From the NCBI RefSeq assembly GCF_001968985.1, contig NZ_MOEN01000009.1, forward strand, positions 1-60,093: a stretch of 60,093 bases of DNA. The letters are read 5' to 3'. This document shows, piece after piece, positions 10,289-19,644 of the stretch. The notes beneath the pieces were generated by a model. It was not told where the DNA came from. It was given only the letters and a program-made list of their open reading frames with translations, and ran no database searches. This DNA comes from Desulfurobacterium indicum (GTDB taxonomy: Bacteria; Aquificota; Aquificia; Desulfurobacteriales; Desulfurobacteriaceae). The number at the start of each line of letters is the position of its first letter. Position 1 is the first letter of the stretch. Position numbers and translations under genes: made by a program.

Positions 10289-13200
10289 TTGCCAAAACGA
10301 ACGGATCTTAAAAAAATCATGATAATCGGTTCTGGTCCCATTGTGATAGGACAGGCTGCTGAGTTTGACTATTCTGGAACTCAGGCCTGTAAGGCTTTGA
10401 AAGAGGAAGGATACGAAGTTGTTCTCGTTAATTCAAATCCTGCAACGATTATGACCGATCCTGACATTTCCGATAGAACCTACATTGAACCACTTACCGT
10501 TGAGGCTGTTGAGAAGATAATCAGAAAAGAAAAACCCGACGCCCTGCTTCCTACAGTCGGCGGACAGACGGCCCTCAACCTTGCCGTGGAGCTTTATGAA
10601 TCCGGCGTCCTTGAAAAGCATGGTGTTGAACTTATCGGTGCGAATGTGGAAGCCATCAAGAAGGCTGAAGACAGAGAGCTTTTTAAAGCTGCAATGCTGA
10701 AAATAGGATTAGATGTTCCAAAAAGCGGTTTTGCCCGTTCAATGGAAGAAGCAATGGAAATACTTGAAAAGGTCGGCCTTCCAGCGATTATAAGACCTTC
10801 CTTTACACTCGGCGGAGAAGGCGGCGGTGTCGCATACAACGTTGAAGAGTTTAAAGAAATTGTGAGAAAGGGACTTGATGCAAGCCCTATTACAGAAGTC
10901 CTCATAGAAGAGTCTGTTTTAGGATGGAAAGAATACGAACTTGAAGTTATGAGAGACCTGAACGATAATGTTGTTATTATCTGTTCCATTGAGAACCTTG
11001 ATCCTATGGGGGTTCACACCGGTGATTCTATAACCGTTGCACCTGCCCAGACACTTACGGATAAAGAGTATCAGATTTTAAGGGACAGCGCTATCAAAAT
11101 AATTAGAGAAATCGGCGTTGAAACCGGTGGTTCTAACGTTCAGTTTGCGGTGAATCCTGAAAACGGAAGGGTAATTGTTATTGAGATGAACCCGAGAGTT
11201 TCCCGTTCTTCGGCTCTTGCATCAAAGGCCACAGGATTTCCTATTGCCAAAATTGCGGCAAAGCTTGCAGTCGGCTATACACTTGACGAGCTTCCGAATG
11301 ATATTACAAAAAAGACACCTGCATCTTTTGAACCAGCAATTGATTACTGTGTTGTTAAGTTCCCGAGATGGGCATTTGAGAAATTTCCGGAAGCCGATGC
11401 TGTCTTAACCACCACCATGAAGTCGGTTGGTGAGGTTATGGCTATCGGTAGAACGTTTAAAGAAGCACTCATGAAAGCTATTCGCTCCCTCGAAAATGGA
11501 AGATACGGTCTTCTCCTTAAAGATATGGATAAGGTTTCCCGTTCTGAGCTTGAATCAAAAATTGCCGTCCCGACTCCCGATAGAATATGGTATATAGCAG
11601 AAGGATTTAGAAGGGGGATGTCCATAGATGAGATATATGAACTTTCAAAAATAGATAGATGGTTTCTGCACAATATAAAACAGCTTGTTGATCTTGAAAA
11701 AGAGCTTGGCAATTATACGCTGGATGACGTTCCGGAAGAGCTTTTTAAACTTGCCAAAAAGTGGGGATTTTCAGATATATATCTTTCAAAAATCTGGAAC
11801 GTTTCTCAGAAAGCTGTAAGAGAAAAGAGAGAAAAGATTGTTCCCGTTCTTTACAAAAGTGTTGATACTTGTGCAGGTGAGTTTGAGGCTTACACACCTT
11901 ACTACTACTCAACATATGATGGCGTTGAGTGTGAGGCAAAGCCTTCCGATAAAAAGAAAGTAGCCGTTTTTGGTTCAGGTCCTAACCGTATAGGTCAAGG
12001 GGTGGAGTTTGACTATTGCTGCGTTCACTCTGTCTGGGCATTAAGAGAACTTGGTTACGAAGCCCACATGGTAAACTGTAACCCCGAAACAGTTTCAACA
12101 GATTACGACACGTCGGATAAGCTCTTCTTTGAGCCGTTAACACTTGAAGATGCTCTAAACATAATAAGAAAGGAGGGACACGAAGGTGTCATCGTTCAAT
12201 TTGGCGGACAGACACCGCTTAAACTTTCTGTTCCTTTTGAAAGGGAAGGGGTGAAGATTTTAGGAACAAGCTCGGATAGTATTGACATAGCCGAAGACAG
12301 AGAAAGATTCAGAGAGCTTTTAAATCGTCTCGGACTGAAGCAGCCTCCTTCCGGTATTGCTCACTCCCTTGAAGAGGCAGAGAGAGTGGCCAAAGAGATA
12401 GGATTTCCGGTTCTCATGAGACCTTCCTATGTGCTTGGCGGAAGGGCTATGAGAATTGTTGACAGCATGGAAGAACTCAGAAACTACATGAATGAGGCCG
12501 TTGAGGTTTCAGAAGATAAGCCTGTTCTTATAGACAAGTTTTTAGAGGATGCCGTAGAGTTTGACGTTGATGCGGTTTGTGACGGTGAAAGGGTTGTTAT
12601 CGGCGGTGTAATGGAGCATATAGAGGAAGCCGGTATTCATTCCGGTGACAGTGCATGTGTTCTTCCGACCTTTTCTGTTACGAAACAGATTGTTGAGAAG
12701 ATGAAAGAGATAACGAGGAAGATAGCGGTTGAGTTAAAAGTTAAAGGTTTGATAAACATTCAGTTTGCCGTCAAGGATGGTGAGATATACATCATTGAAG
12801 TTAACCCTAGAGCTTCAAGAACTGTTCCGTTTGTTAGCAAGGCTACCGGTATTCCGCTTGCAAAGATAGCGACAAAAGTTGCCCTCGGTAAAACGCTTGA
12901 CGAGCTTGGTGTCAAGGAAGTTGAACCCTCTTATTACTCCGTAAAAGAGGCCGTTTTCCCATTTAATAGATTCACAAAGGTTGATCCTGTCCTGTCGCCG
13001 GAGATGAAATCTACCGGTGAAGTTATGGGTATTGATGAAGACATTGGTATAGCGTTTTACAAAGCGCAGCTCGCAGCCGGTTCAAGGCTTCCGATAGATC
13101 CTTCAAAAGGAAAGGTTTTTGTAAGTGTGAAGGATAAGGATAAACCGAAGGTCATGAATATTGTTAGAGAGCTTATAAACATCGGTTTTGAGATTGTCTC

Positions 13201-13507
13201 CACCGAAGGAACTTACAGGTTCTTAAAGGAGCAGGGGCTTCCTGTTTCCATAGTTTACAAGATTCAAGAAGGAAGAAGGCCAAACATTGCAGATATGATA
13301 AAAAACAACGAAATAGCCCTTATCATCAACACTCCGACTGGTTCAAAGTCAAAGAGAGACGCAATGAGCATAAGAAGACTTGCCGTTAACTATGGGATCC
13401 CTTACTACACAACGATAAGAGGTGCTGAAGCGGTTGTTATGGCCATCAAGTCTGTAAGAGAGAAGAGCTTTGATGTTAAACCTTTGCAAGAATATCATCA
13501 ATTTTAA
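10289..13507 (+). CDS. carB: Carbamoyl-phosphate synthase large subunit
   Basis: Makes carbamoyl phosphate from bicarbonate, ammonia (from the CarA glutaminase) and two ATP, for pyrimidines and arginine. Both homologous halves are present: the first begins [22 protein letters not shown] and has [12 protein letters not shown]; the second begins [21 protein letters not shown] and has [13 protein letters not shown]. An MGS-like allosteric domain is at the C-terminus. About 1072 residues. I prefer TTG at 10289 (protein then starts PKRTDLKK as in the family) because CGGAGG lies just before it, inside the extension from ATG 10274. carA is not in the window. Confidence 0.96.
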   Translation: MPKRTDLKKIMIIGSGPIVIGQAAEFDYSGTQACKALKEEGYEVVLVNSNPATIMTDPDISDRTYIEPLTVEAVEKIIRKEKPDALLPTVGGQTALNLAVELYESGVLEKHGVELIGANVEAIKKAEDRELFKAAMLKIGLDVPKSGFARSMEEAMEILEKVGLPAIIRPSFTLGGEGGGVAYNVEEFKEIVRKGLDASPITEVLIEESVLGWKEYELEVMRDLNDNVVIICSIENLDPMGVHTGDSITVAPAQTLTDKEYQILRDSAIKIIREIGVETGGSNVQFAVNPENGRVIVIEMNPRVSRSSALASKATGFPIAKIAAKLAVGYTLDELPNDITKKTPASFEPAIDYCVVKFPRWAFEKFPEADAVLTTTMKSVGEVMAIGRTFKEALMKAIRSLENGRYGLLLKDMDKVSRSELESKIAVPTPDRIWYIAEGFRRGMSIDEIYELSKIDRWFLHNIKQLVDLEKELGNYTLDDVPEELFKLAKKWGFSDIYLSKIWNVSQKAVREKREKIVPVLYKSVDTCAGEFEAYTPYYYSTYDGVECEAKPSDKKKVAVFGSGPNRIGQGVEFDYCCVHSVWALRELGYEAHMVNCNPETVSTDYDTSDKLFFEPLTLEDALNIIRKEGHEGVIVQFGGQTPLKLSVPFEREGVKILGTSSDSIDIAEDRERFRELLNRLGLKQPPSGIAHSLEEAERVAKEIGFPVLMRPSYVLGGRAMRIVDSMEELRNYMNEAVEVSEDKPVLIDKFLEDAVEFDVDAVCDGERVVIGGVMEHIEEAGIHSGDSACVLPTFSVTKQIVEKMKEITRKIAVELKVKGLINIQFAVKDGEIYIIEVNPRASRTVPFVSKATGIPLAKIATKVALGKTLDELGVKEVEPSYYSVKEAVFPFNRFTKVDPVLSPEMKSTGEVMGIDEDIGIAFYKAQLAAGSRLPIDPSKGKVFVSVKDKDKPKVMNIVRELINIGFEIVSTEGTYRFLKEQGLPVSIVYKIQEGRRPNIADMIKNNEIALIINTPTGSKSKRDAMSIRRLAVNYGIPYYTTIRGAEAVVMAIKSVREKSFDVKPLQEYHQF

Positions 13508-13881
13508 TTTCTGTCGGGAACCGTAAGGTTCCCATTTTCAATATATTTTTCGATGCTTATACCGGCTCTTGATAGATAATCTGGAAGAAAAGAAAGTAAT
13601 TCTTTCACTCGTTTTTTGAGGAATTTTTCTCTTAGTTTTTCGCGATTTTTGACTGGGTTTTCCACCATTGTCACGTTAACAAACCGGATATTTGCAATCT
13701 GACATTTTCCTTCTGTTATGGAACCGAAAATTTCAACTATTACCGCTGTTAGGTTTTCCATTTTTTTGATGCTGACTGCCGTTTTCAGGTTAACGGTGGC
13801 TTTAACTTTTTCTGTTTTCAAGGCAAGTTCTGGATCAACGAACAGTTCCTGAAACGGCCATATATTTTCAATCTCTTTCAA
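13504..13881 (-). CDS. Uncharacterised protein (125 aa)
   Basis: I do not recognise this protein. It is predicted soluble, with alternating beta-strand-like segments ([36 protein letters not shown]) followed by a basic helix-rich part ([21 protein letters not shown]). It overlaps the upstream gene by 14 bases and converges on carB with a 4-base overlap, so it is probably the second gene of a two-gene unit. Coding potential is supported by that coupling and by the absence of a better frame on the other strand. Confidence 0.6.
   Translation of the reverse strand: MKEIENIWPFQELFVDPELALKTEKVKATVNLKTAVSIKKMENLTAVIVEIFGSITEGKCQIANIRFVNVTMVENPVKNREKLREKFLKKRVKELLSFLPDYLSRAGISIEKYIENGNLTVPDRN
13516..13533. 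terminator. Hairpin between convergent carB and the 125-aa gene
   Basis: A perfect 7-bp stem, GGGAACC and GGTTCCC with a GTAA loop, begins nine bases after the carB stop codon and is followed by ATTTTC on the plus strand. It lies inside the last codons of the opposite gene, so it could end carB transcripts while being read through as coding sequence on the other strand. Confidence 0.5.
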
Positions 13882-14260
13882 TGTTCTTCTCCAGTACTTT
13901 AAGTATCATCTCAATTTTATCAATGGAAGACGCTATCCAGACTTTTATTTCTATTTCCCTTTCGCTTCCAGACTCGCAAGCCCAGCGGTAGTTTCTGAAT
14001 ATGTGGTGAAACATGTCGTAGAGTATTTTTTTCTCTCTCAAGGTATTTGCGGCTTTTTTTATATTTTTTCTGGTTTTCAGGAGTTCTTTTTTCTTTTTTC
14101 TGAATACATTTCTGAAAACGCGGTTGGATAGTTTTTTCATGTCAAGGCTTGAGATTTCTCTTTCCGTTAATTTGACAAACTCTTCAAACAGCTCGTCGTG
14201 GTTTTTCGCATAGACAGGCGTCATCTCTATTTCGTGTTTAATTTTAAGCTGAACTTTCAT
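13868..14260 (-). CDS. Uncharacterised basic protein (about 130 aa)
   Basis: Not recognised. It is rich in Lys/Arg and predicted mainly helical, with a strongly basic stretch FRKKKKELLKTRKNIKKAA near its middle and a beta-type start (MKVQLKIKHEIEMT). I chose ATG 14260 over a longer frame that would overlap the divergent pgeF start. A TATAAT lies only nine bases before this ATG and no Shine-Dalgarno sequence is visible, so the mRNA might be leaderless. Overlaps the next gene (125 aa) by 14 bases. Confidence 0.6.
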   Translation of the reverse strand: MKVQLKIKHEIEMTPVYAKNHDELFEEFVKLTEREISSLDMKKLSNRVFRNVFRKKKKELLKTRKNIKKAANTLREKKILYDMFHHIFRNYRWACESGSEREIEIKVWIASSIDKIEMILKVLEKNIERD

Positions 14261-14300
14261 AATGATAGAATTATAAACCAAACCTTCAAGCAGGGGTGTG

Positions 14301-14891
14301 ATGAAGTATGAGATTTTCATATCGGAAAAACCGATAGACGGAAGGGAAATAGAAGAGATAAAAAGATTTCCAGTTATAAGGCCAGTTCAGATCCACAGCA
14401 GCACAGTAATTTTTGCCGGGAAGCGATATTCTGGAAGAAAGGGAGATGCAATTGTTACAGACAACAAAAAGGTATGGGTTGGCGTTTTAAGTGCTGACTG
14501 TCTTCCTATTCTCGTTGTGGCAAGGGGAATGGTTGCGGCTATTCATGCCGGATGGCGTGGAACATTAAAAGGCATTACGTTTAAGACTTTAAAATACATT
14601 CAAACATTTACCAATGTTCAGAAAATCGTAATTGGTCCCGGGATCTGCGGGAAGTGTTACGAAGTTGGTGAGGACGTTTACAGGCTTTTCAATCCTCACT
14701 TGAGAGACCGGCTTTTCAGACCTTATGGAAGTAAAAAATATCTATTTGATCTAAAAAAGGCAAATGTCATTCAGGCAAAGTCTGCAGGGGTAAGCCTCAT
14801 AGAGGATTTAAATCTCTGCACCGTTTGTAACAACGATAGCTTTTACTCTTACAGAAAAGAGAAAACGGAAAAAGAATATTGTCCGCCATAA
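14301..14891 (+). CDS. pgeF: PgeF/YfiH-family (laccase-domain) protein
   Basis: A multicopper-polyphenol-oxidase-like protein (PF02578). Family members act as purine nucleoside phosphorylase/adenosine deaminase (human FAMIN and bacterial homologues) and, in E. coli, in peptidoglycan editing. Conserved motifs: LSADCLPI near residue 66, AAIHAGWRGT near residue 81, IGPGICGKCYEVG near residue 114 and CTVCNNDSFYSYR near residue 175; the His and Cys residues are the zinc/copper ligands. About 196 residues, slightly short for the family. ATG 14301 is preferred over GTG 14298 for spacing from AGGGG. It converges on the oligopeptide ATPase gene. Confidence 0.9.
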   Translation: MKYEIFISEKPIDGREIEEIKRFPVIRPVQIHSSTVIFAGKRYSGRKGDAIVTDNKKVWVGVLSADCLPILVVARGMVAAIHAGWRGTLKGITFKTLKYIQTFTNVQKIVIGPGICGKCYEVGEDVYRLFNPHLRDRLFRPYGSKKYLFDLKKANVIQAKSAGVSLIEDLNLCTVCNNDSFYSYRKEKTEKEYCPP

Positions 14892-14896
14892 GGCTT

Positions 14897-15844
14897 TTAT
14901 GAGTTTATAACCGGGAAAAAACAGCGAACTTCTCTGCCGTTTATTTTTTCTATTTCGGGGATTTCCTTCTTGCAGATCTCCTTGGCTCTCTTGCATCTTG
15001 GGTGAAACGGGCAGCCTGAAGGTCTTGATTTTATATCGGGAACATTACCGGGAAGAACTGGGAGTTTTCTTTTACCTTTTCCTTCAACTTTTGGAATGCA
15101 GGCTATCAGTCCTTTCGTGTAGGGGTGATAGGGATTTTTCAGAACATCACCTGTTTTTCCTGATTCCATGACGTATCCTGCATACATGACGTAAACTCTG
15201 TCCGTTGTTTTGGATATTACATCAAAATCGTGTGATATGAACAGTAGTCCGGTGTTTTTTTCGTTGACCAGTGAGTTAAGCAGAGAAATAATTTCCTTTT
15301 CTGTTTTTTTATCGAGGGCTGTCGTTGGTTCATCGGCTATTATAAAATCAGGATTGCATGCAATAGCCATGGCTATTATTACTCTCTGCTTCAGTCCTCC
15401 CGAAAGCTGGTGGGGATAACTTTCATATTTTATTTCTGCATCAGGTATGGCAGCTTTTTTAAGCAGGGAAATTACTGTTTTTTTCATATTTCCCGTGGTT
15501 TCTCTATGGTAAGTTATGGCTTCTGCTATTTGATCACCGACTTTCAAAAGGGGATTCAGGGAAGATGAAGGGTCCTGAAATATTACAGAAACGGTTTTCC
15601 ATCTTATCTCTTTGTTAAGTTCCTTTTCACTTAAAAGGTATATGTTTTTATCGTTAACCTTCACAGTTCCTTGAATTTCAAAGCTTTCAGGCAAAAGTTT
15701 CACTATGGAAAGTGCCGTTATTGATTTTCCGCTTCCGCTCTCTCCTACTATTCCTACCTTTTCTCCTTTTTTTACAGTCAGGTTGACGTCTTTTACTATT
15801 GTGTTGTTTTTATAGAGAACGGAGAGATTTTCCAGTTCAATCAT
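14897..15844 (-). CDS. Oligopeptide/dipeptide-type ABC ATPase (DppD-like), orphan
   Basis: An ABC ATPase of 315 residues with Walker A GESGSGKS, Q-loop FQDPSSSLNP, signature LSGGLKQR, Walker B DFIIADEPTTALD and the switch His (FISHDFDVI). The C-terminal oligo_HPY region has HPYTKGLIACIP and the GCPFHPRCKRA cysteine motif typical of DppD/OppD, which bind an Fe-S cluster in some members. No DppF partner, permeases or substrate-binding protein are near, so what it energises is unknown. It overlaps the 588-residue gene upstream by 8 bases and appears to be the last gene of that unit. Confidence 0.9.
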   Translation of the reverse strand: MIELENLSVLYKNNTIVKDVNLTVKKGEKVGIVGESGSGKSITALSIVKLLPESFEIQGTVKVNDKNIYLLSEKELNKEIRWKTVSVIFQDPSSSLNPLLKVGDQIAEAITYHRETTGNMKKTVISLLKKAAIPDAEIKYESYPHQLSGGLKQRVIIAMAIACNPDFIIADEPTTALDKKTEKEIISLLNSLVNEKNTGLLFISHDFDVISKTTDRVYVMYAGYVMESGKTGDVLKNPYHPYTKGLIACIPKVEGKGKRKLPVLPGNVPDIKSRPSGCPFHPRCKRAKEICKKEIPEIEKINGREVRCFFPVINS

Positions 15845-17603
15845 CTATTTTTACCTCTATCCAGTATGAACTTCCGGAAAACATGGTTTCGTCAAGAAAA
15901 AATTTTTCACAGGTTGGCTTTTTGCCTGTTTCTTCCTTTGCTGCAATGTAGTGAGCTACCACTTTTGGCACAGTTCCGAGGAGAAATCCGTGACTGTCTT
16001 TTATCGTGTATGTTACTGGCGTTTGCGGGTTAAGAACTTCTCTTGTCAAAACGATAGGTTCGTCAGTTTTGATGACTCTTTCCCAATTTGATCTGTATTT
16101 TCTCTCTGTTATTACGGGGAAAATATACCTGTTTTCCATGGCGAAAAATTGGTGAAAATTTTCATAGTTTTTGAGTTTAAGTAAGAATTGGAGAAGCTCT
16201 TTGTTCCCCGCGATGCCGTCAATTTTAATATATCCAAAACATTTTAAAGCGTATATACCTATAAGATACCAGAGATTTTTTTCTTCAAGAATTTTTTTCG
16301 TTTTGTTTCCAACGGCTTTAAACATTACAGGGCTTTCAGCATATAGCGATTCCATTGTAGAGAAAAGATATGTAAGATTTTCCAGTGAAAATTTGAAATC
16401 CTGGAGATTCTTGATGAGTTCGTTTCTTCTTGAAACGGCTTTTTTTCGATAAAAGAGTCTTGCCAGAAGCCATTTCTTGTTTATCCTTTCGGAGAGAAGG
16501 TTTAAAACCTCTCTATCAAGGAACCAGTTGATGTAAAGGAAGAGACGGTCTTTTTCTTTGACTATTTCAACGTAAGGTCTAAATGTTTTATGTTTGAGAA
16601 TATTTTTTACAAGTGTTTTAAAGGCATTTTCAACCAATTCTGTTAGAAGTTTTTCTTCTGACGGTTTGGTTTTTATATGGCTTATTTCTATTTTAAGTTC
16701 CACGCCGTCAACAATTTCTCTTGCTACTGGCACGATCAGGACTTTTCTGTCGTGAACTATTTCGTAATTGGTGTATGCAACTCTTACTGGGAAATGAGGT
16801 TCTATCGTTTGTGAAATTGTTTCCAGAATTGAAGCGATTACGGAACTGTCTTCTTTATTTTTAAGGTCCAGTAGTTTTTTATACTTTATTTTGAAATTTT
16901 CTTCAGTTTCTTTTTGTCTGGTTTCAGGTTGGGATAGTTTTAATTTTTCAAACTTTTCCCAGTATAGAATGTCAACGTCTTCTTCGAGAGGAACAAGATC
17001 TGTGTGGATATCATCATAGCCCAATTTCATTGCGTTGTCTCTTATTCTCTTTGCCTTTTCAAAAAGTCCAATTTCCTGTCTTGATATTTTCCAGAAAGTT
17101 TCTTCTATGTGCAGAAATTCTCCTTCAACGGGAAAATAAAAGTTTTTGTAGGCTTCTATGAGGAATTTGTAGCTGTTGACCCGCTCATGCTTTTTATGAA
17201 TTATCAGTTGAATGTCTATATCATTTATATGTTTGTTCGATGCTATAAGTATAGACGGCGATTTAGGAAATTGTTTTCGAAAAACTTTTATTTTTTCTGT
17301 TATGTATTTCGGAGTTAAAAAGTTTATTCCAGGTTTTTTGATCTGATCGGGAAATATGGAAAATAACATCAGGACCTTTTCTTCCGGTTTTATAAACTTT
17401 TCTTGCTTTATGGGTGTTCCGGTTTTTCCCGAAATATACATGGCAAACGGGAAGGCACACGGGTCAGCAGGATAGATGGCATTAAATTTTATGTTGAGTC
17501 TGCGTGTTCTGAAAATGAAATTATCGATAGCATCAAGTATGTTTGTCTGAGAAAGTGTTTCAACCTTATATATCGGTCTGTAAGTGCAACTGTTAACTTT
17601 CAT
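15837..17603 (-). CDS. Uncharacterised 588-residue protein; possible PRTase-like N-part and HIRAN-like C-part
   Basis: I do not recognise a characterised family. The first ~100 residues have a pattern recalling a phosphoribosyltransferase fold (DPCAFPFAMYISGKTGTPI, then EEKVLMLF), but without the catalytic DD pair. The middle is charged and mostly helical (about 190-260 and 380-470). The last ~70 residues (LTREVLNPQTPVTYTI, then GFLLGTVPKVVAHYIA) resemble a HIRAN-type domain, which in SNF2 proteins binds DNA 3' ends. Both domain suggestions come from reading by eye. It has no signal peptide or membrane helix. The gene starts 77 bases after the V-ATPase D gene and overlaps the orphan ABC ATPase by 8 bases. 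Confidence 0.7.
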   Translation of the reverse strand: MKVNSCTYRPIYKVETLSQTNILDAIDNFIFRTRRLNIKFNAIYPADPCAFPFAMYISGKTGTPIKQEKFIKPEEKVLMLFSIFPDQIKKPGINFLTPKYITEKIKVFRKQFPKSPSILIASNKHINDIDIQLIIHKKHERVNSYKFLIEAYKNFYFPVEGEFLHIEETFWKISRQEIGLFEKAKRIRDNAMKLGYDDIHTDLVPLEEDVDILYWEKFEKLKLSQPETRQKETEENFKIKYKKLLDLKNKEDSSVIASILETISQTIEPHFPVRVAYTNYEIVHDRKVLIVPVAREIVDGVELKIEISHIKTKPSEEKLLTELVENAFKTLVKNILKHKTFRPYVEIVKEKDRLFLYINWFLDREVLNLLSERINKKWLLARLFYRKKAVSRRNELIKNLQDFKFSLENLTYLFSTMESLYAESPVMFKAVGNKTKKILEEKNLWYLIGIYALKCFGYIKIDGIAGNKELLQFLLKLKNYENFHQFFAMENRYIFPVITERKYRSNWERVIKTDEPIVLTREVLNPQTPVTYTIKDSHGFLLGTVPKVVAHYIAAKEETGKKPTCEKFFLDETMFSGSSYWIEVKIDD

Positions 17604-17680
17604 GTTTCTCCCTGGAATTCCTTGCTATATAAATATGGATTTTACATGATGATTGTGCAAATGGAATTTGACGGAAAAGC

Positions 17681-18298
17681 TTAGAATGTTCTTATTTTTC
17701 TCTCTTTCAGTTTTTTTATTGTCGAGAGAAATTCGAGCTCCTGTTCTTCTAGAGCTGTTTCTATCTCTTTGATAGCTTTTTTATACATGGGGATATAGTA
17801 TTTCTCAACAGCATTAACCCTTATAACTGTTTTTTTAAGCTCTTCTGCCAATCGCCAGGCTTTTATCTCCATTTCTGAAAGTTCCATAACTTTTTTGACT
17901 GCGTCTATGAATGCGGTTCTTGCAAGATCTATAAATATAGATTCGGAAACGGCATCTATGGGAAACTTTTCAAAGTTTAGTTGATATTTTATAGATGGAA
18001 CGGGAATACCAATGAAGCTTTTTTCAACAGCTTCTACGGTGCCCTGTAAAGATGTTGTTTCGACCTCTTCTTTTACTGAGTCTTTTCCCTCCTCCATGTA
18101 GGCTTTTTTTAGCATTGCGTAGGCTTTCTGAACATAGATGTTAAGCTCCTGTCTGGCTTTTTCCACTTTATCAAGGTGTTTTAAGATTTCTTTTATTAGC
18201 ACGTTCCGTTTGTGCTGGAGTATATCTTTTCCCTCTTCCATAACCTGCAGGTCTTTTTTAAGTTCGAGAAGTTGAGTTTTGCTTTTTATAAATTTCAT
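17681..18298 (-). CDS. atpD: V/A-type ATP synthase subunit D (central stalk)
   Basis: Subunit D forms the long coiled-coil rotor shaft that passes through the A3B3 head. The 205-residue protein is two long helices, N-terminal (1-75) and C-terminal (135-205), typical of the family, with the middle segment variable. It is the last V-ATPase gene, overlapping subunit B by 4 bases. No terminator is visible after it, and the 588-residue gene follows after 77 bases. Confidence 0.9.
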   Translation of the reverse strand: MKFIKSKTQLLELKKDLQVMEEGKDILQHKRNVLIKEILKHLDKVEKARQELNIYVQKAYAMLKKAYMEEGKDSVKEEVETTSLQGTVEAVEKSFIGIPVPSIKYQLNFEKFPIDAVSESIFIDLARTAFIDAVKKVMELSEMEIKAWRLAEELKKTVIRVNAVEKYYIPMYKKAIKEIETALEEQELEFLSTIKKLKERKIRTF

Positions 18299-19644
18299 CT
18301 TATGTGCTCCGCAATGTCTTCTTCCGTAAGGCGTGTGAGCTCGGTTTTTGGAAGAATGGAAAGAAGCTGCCAGCCGATCTTTATCGTTTCTTCAAGCGTT
18401 CTGTCCTCCGTTTCGGACTGTGTTAAGAACTTCTTTTCAAAAGCTCTGCCGAATTCAAGGAATTTTCTGTCGGTATCGCTGAGTTCAGATTCTCCTATGA
18501 TTGCAGCTAACATTTCAACGCGCTTTGAGCGGGCGTAAGCGGAATAGATCTGGTTTGCCCAGCGTCTCTGTAGTTTGGTTATACCTTGATTCATAAGCCT
18601 TGATAGGGAAGGTAAAACGTTGATTGGCGGATATATTCCTTTTTTGAATAGCCCTCTGTCGAGGACTATTTGCCCCTCTGTTATGTATCCCGTTAAGTCG
18701 GGAATTGGATGGGTTATGTCGTCGTCAGGCATCGTAAGGACGGGAATTTGGGTAAGAGAGCCTTTTCTCCCTTTTATAAGGCCTGCTCTTTCGTATATTG
18801 TTGCAAGATCGCTATACATGTAACCGGGGTATCCTTTTCTTCCGGGAATTTCATCCCTTCTTGAAGACATTTCTCTCAGAGCATCACAATAGTTGGTCAT
18901 ATCGTAAAGGATCGTTACAACATCATATCCCTTCTCAAAAGCTAAAAACTCCGAAAGTGTAAGGGCAGCTCTCGGAACGAGAACATTATTAACACAGGAT
19001 TCGTTTGCCAAACTCATAAAAACGGCCGTCTGGGAGAAATTACCGCTTCCCTTTATATTTTCAATCAAACTACTTGCTATTTCATACTTTATACCTATAA
19101 GTCCCAAAACTATGGCATTTTTATTGTTGTCGCCGGGAATTTTAATCTGACGAACGAGCTGTGCAACCAATTTATCGGTCGGGACACCTGAAACGGCAAA
19201 TATGGGGAGTTTTTGTCCTCTGACAAGTGTGTTAAGTCCATCAATGGCTGATATGCCTGTGTGAACGAACTCATTAGGGAAGTTCCTCCAGGCGGGATTT
19301 ATGGCTTTTCCGTTTATGTCTTCTTCTCGTGAAGAAACGATACTTCCAAGTTTGTCTGCAGGTTCTCCGAAAGCGTTGAATATCCTTCCTAACATCCTTT
19401 CAGAGACGGGGATTTTGAACGGTTTGCCGGTGAAGCGAACGTGAATGGCATTTACCTCTATTCCTTCAGTTTCTCCGAGAATTTCTATGAGTGTTACTTT
19501 TTCTCCAAGTTCTACGACTCTTCCCGGAAGTTTTTTATCCTTCCACCGAACATAAACTTTTTCTCCGTAGGAGACATTTTCAACTGTTTCAAACGCTAAA
19601 AGGGAGCCTTTTATACCTGTTGCACCTTCATACTCTATTATCAT
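18295..19644 (-). CDS. atpB: V/A-type ATP synthase subunit B (non-catalytic)
   Basis: The regulatory, non-catalytic head subunit. The 449-residue protein has the family motifs [35 protein letters not shown] and, in place of a Walker A P-loop, [11 protein letters not shown], as expected for B. It also has the [19 protein letters not shown] region and [13 protein letters not shown]. Overlaps subunits A and D by 4 bases on either side. Confidence 0.97.
   Translation of the reverse strand: MIIEYEGATGIKGSLLAFETVENVSYGEKVYVRWKDKKLPGRVVELGEKVTLIEILGETEGIEVNAIHVRFTGKPFKIPVSERMLGRIFNAFGEPADKLGSIVSSREEDINGKAINPAWRNFPNEFVHTGISAIDGLNTLVRGQKLPIFAVSGVPTDKLVAQLVRQIKIPGDNNKNAIVLGLIGIKYEIASSLIENIKGSGNFSQTAVFMSLANESCVNNVLVPRAALTLSEFLAFEKGYDVVTILYDMTNYCDALREMSSRRDEIPGRKGYPGYMYSDLATIYERAGLIKGRKGSLTQIPVLTMPDDDITHPIPDLTGYITEGQIVLDRGLFKKGIYPPINVLPSLSRLMNQGITKLQRRWANQIYSAYARSKRVEMLAAIIGESELSDTDRKFLEFGRAFEKKFLTQSETEDRTLEETIKIGWQLLSILPKTELTRLTEEDIAEHIR

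Noticed and set aside
10594-10989. 131-codon minus-strand frame opposite carB
   Set aside because: Serine/proline-rich antisense shadow of a conserved domain; no start signals.
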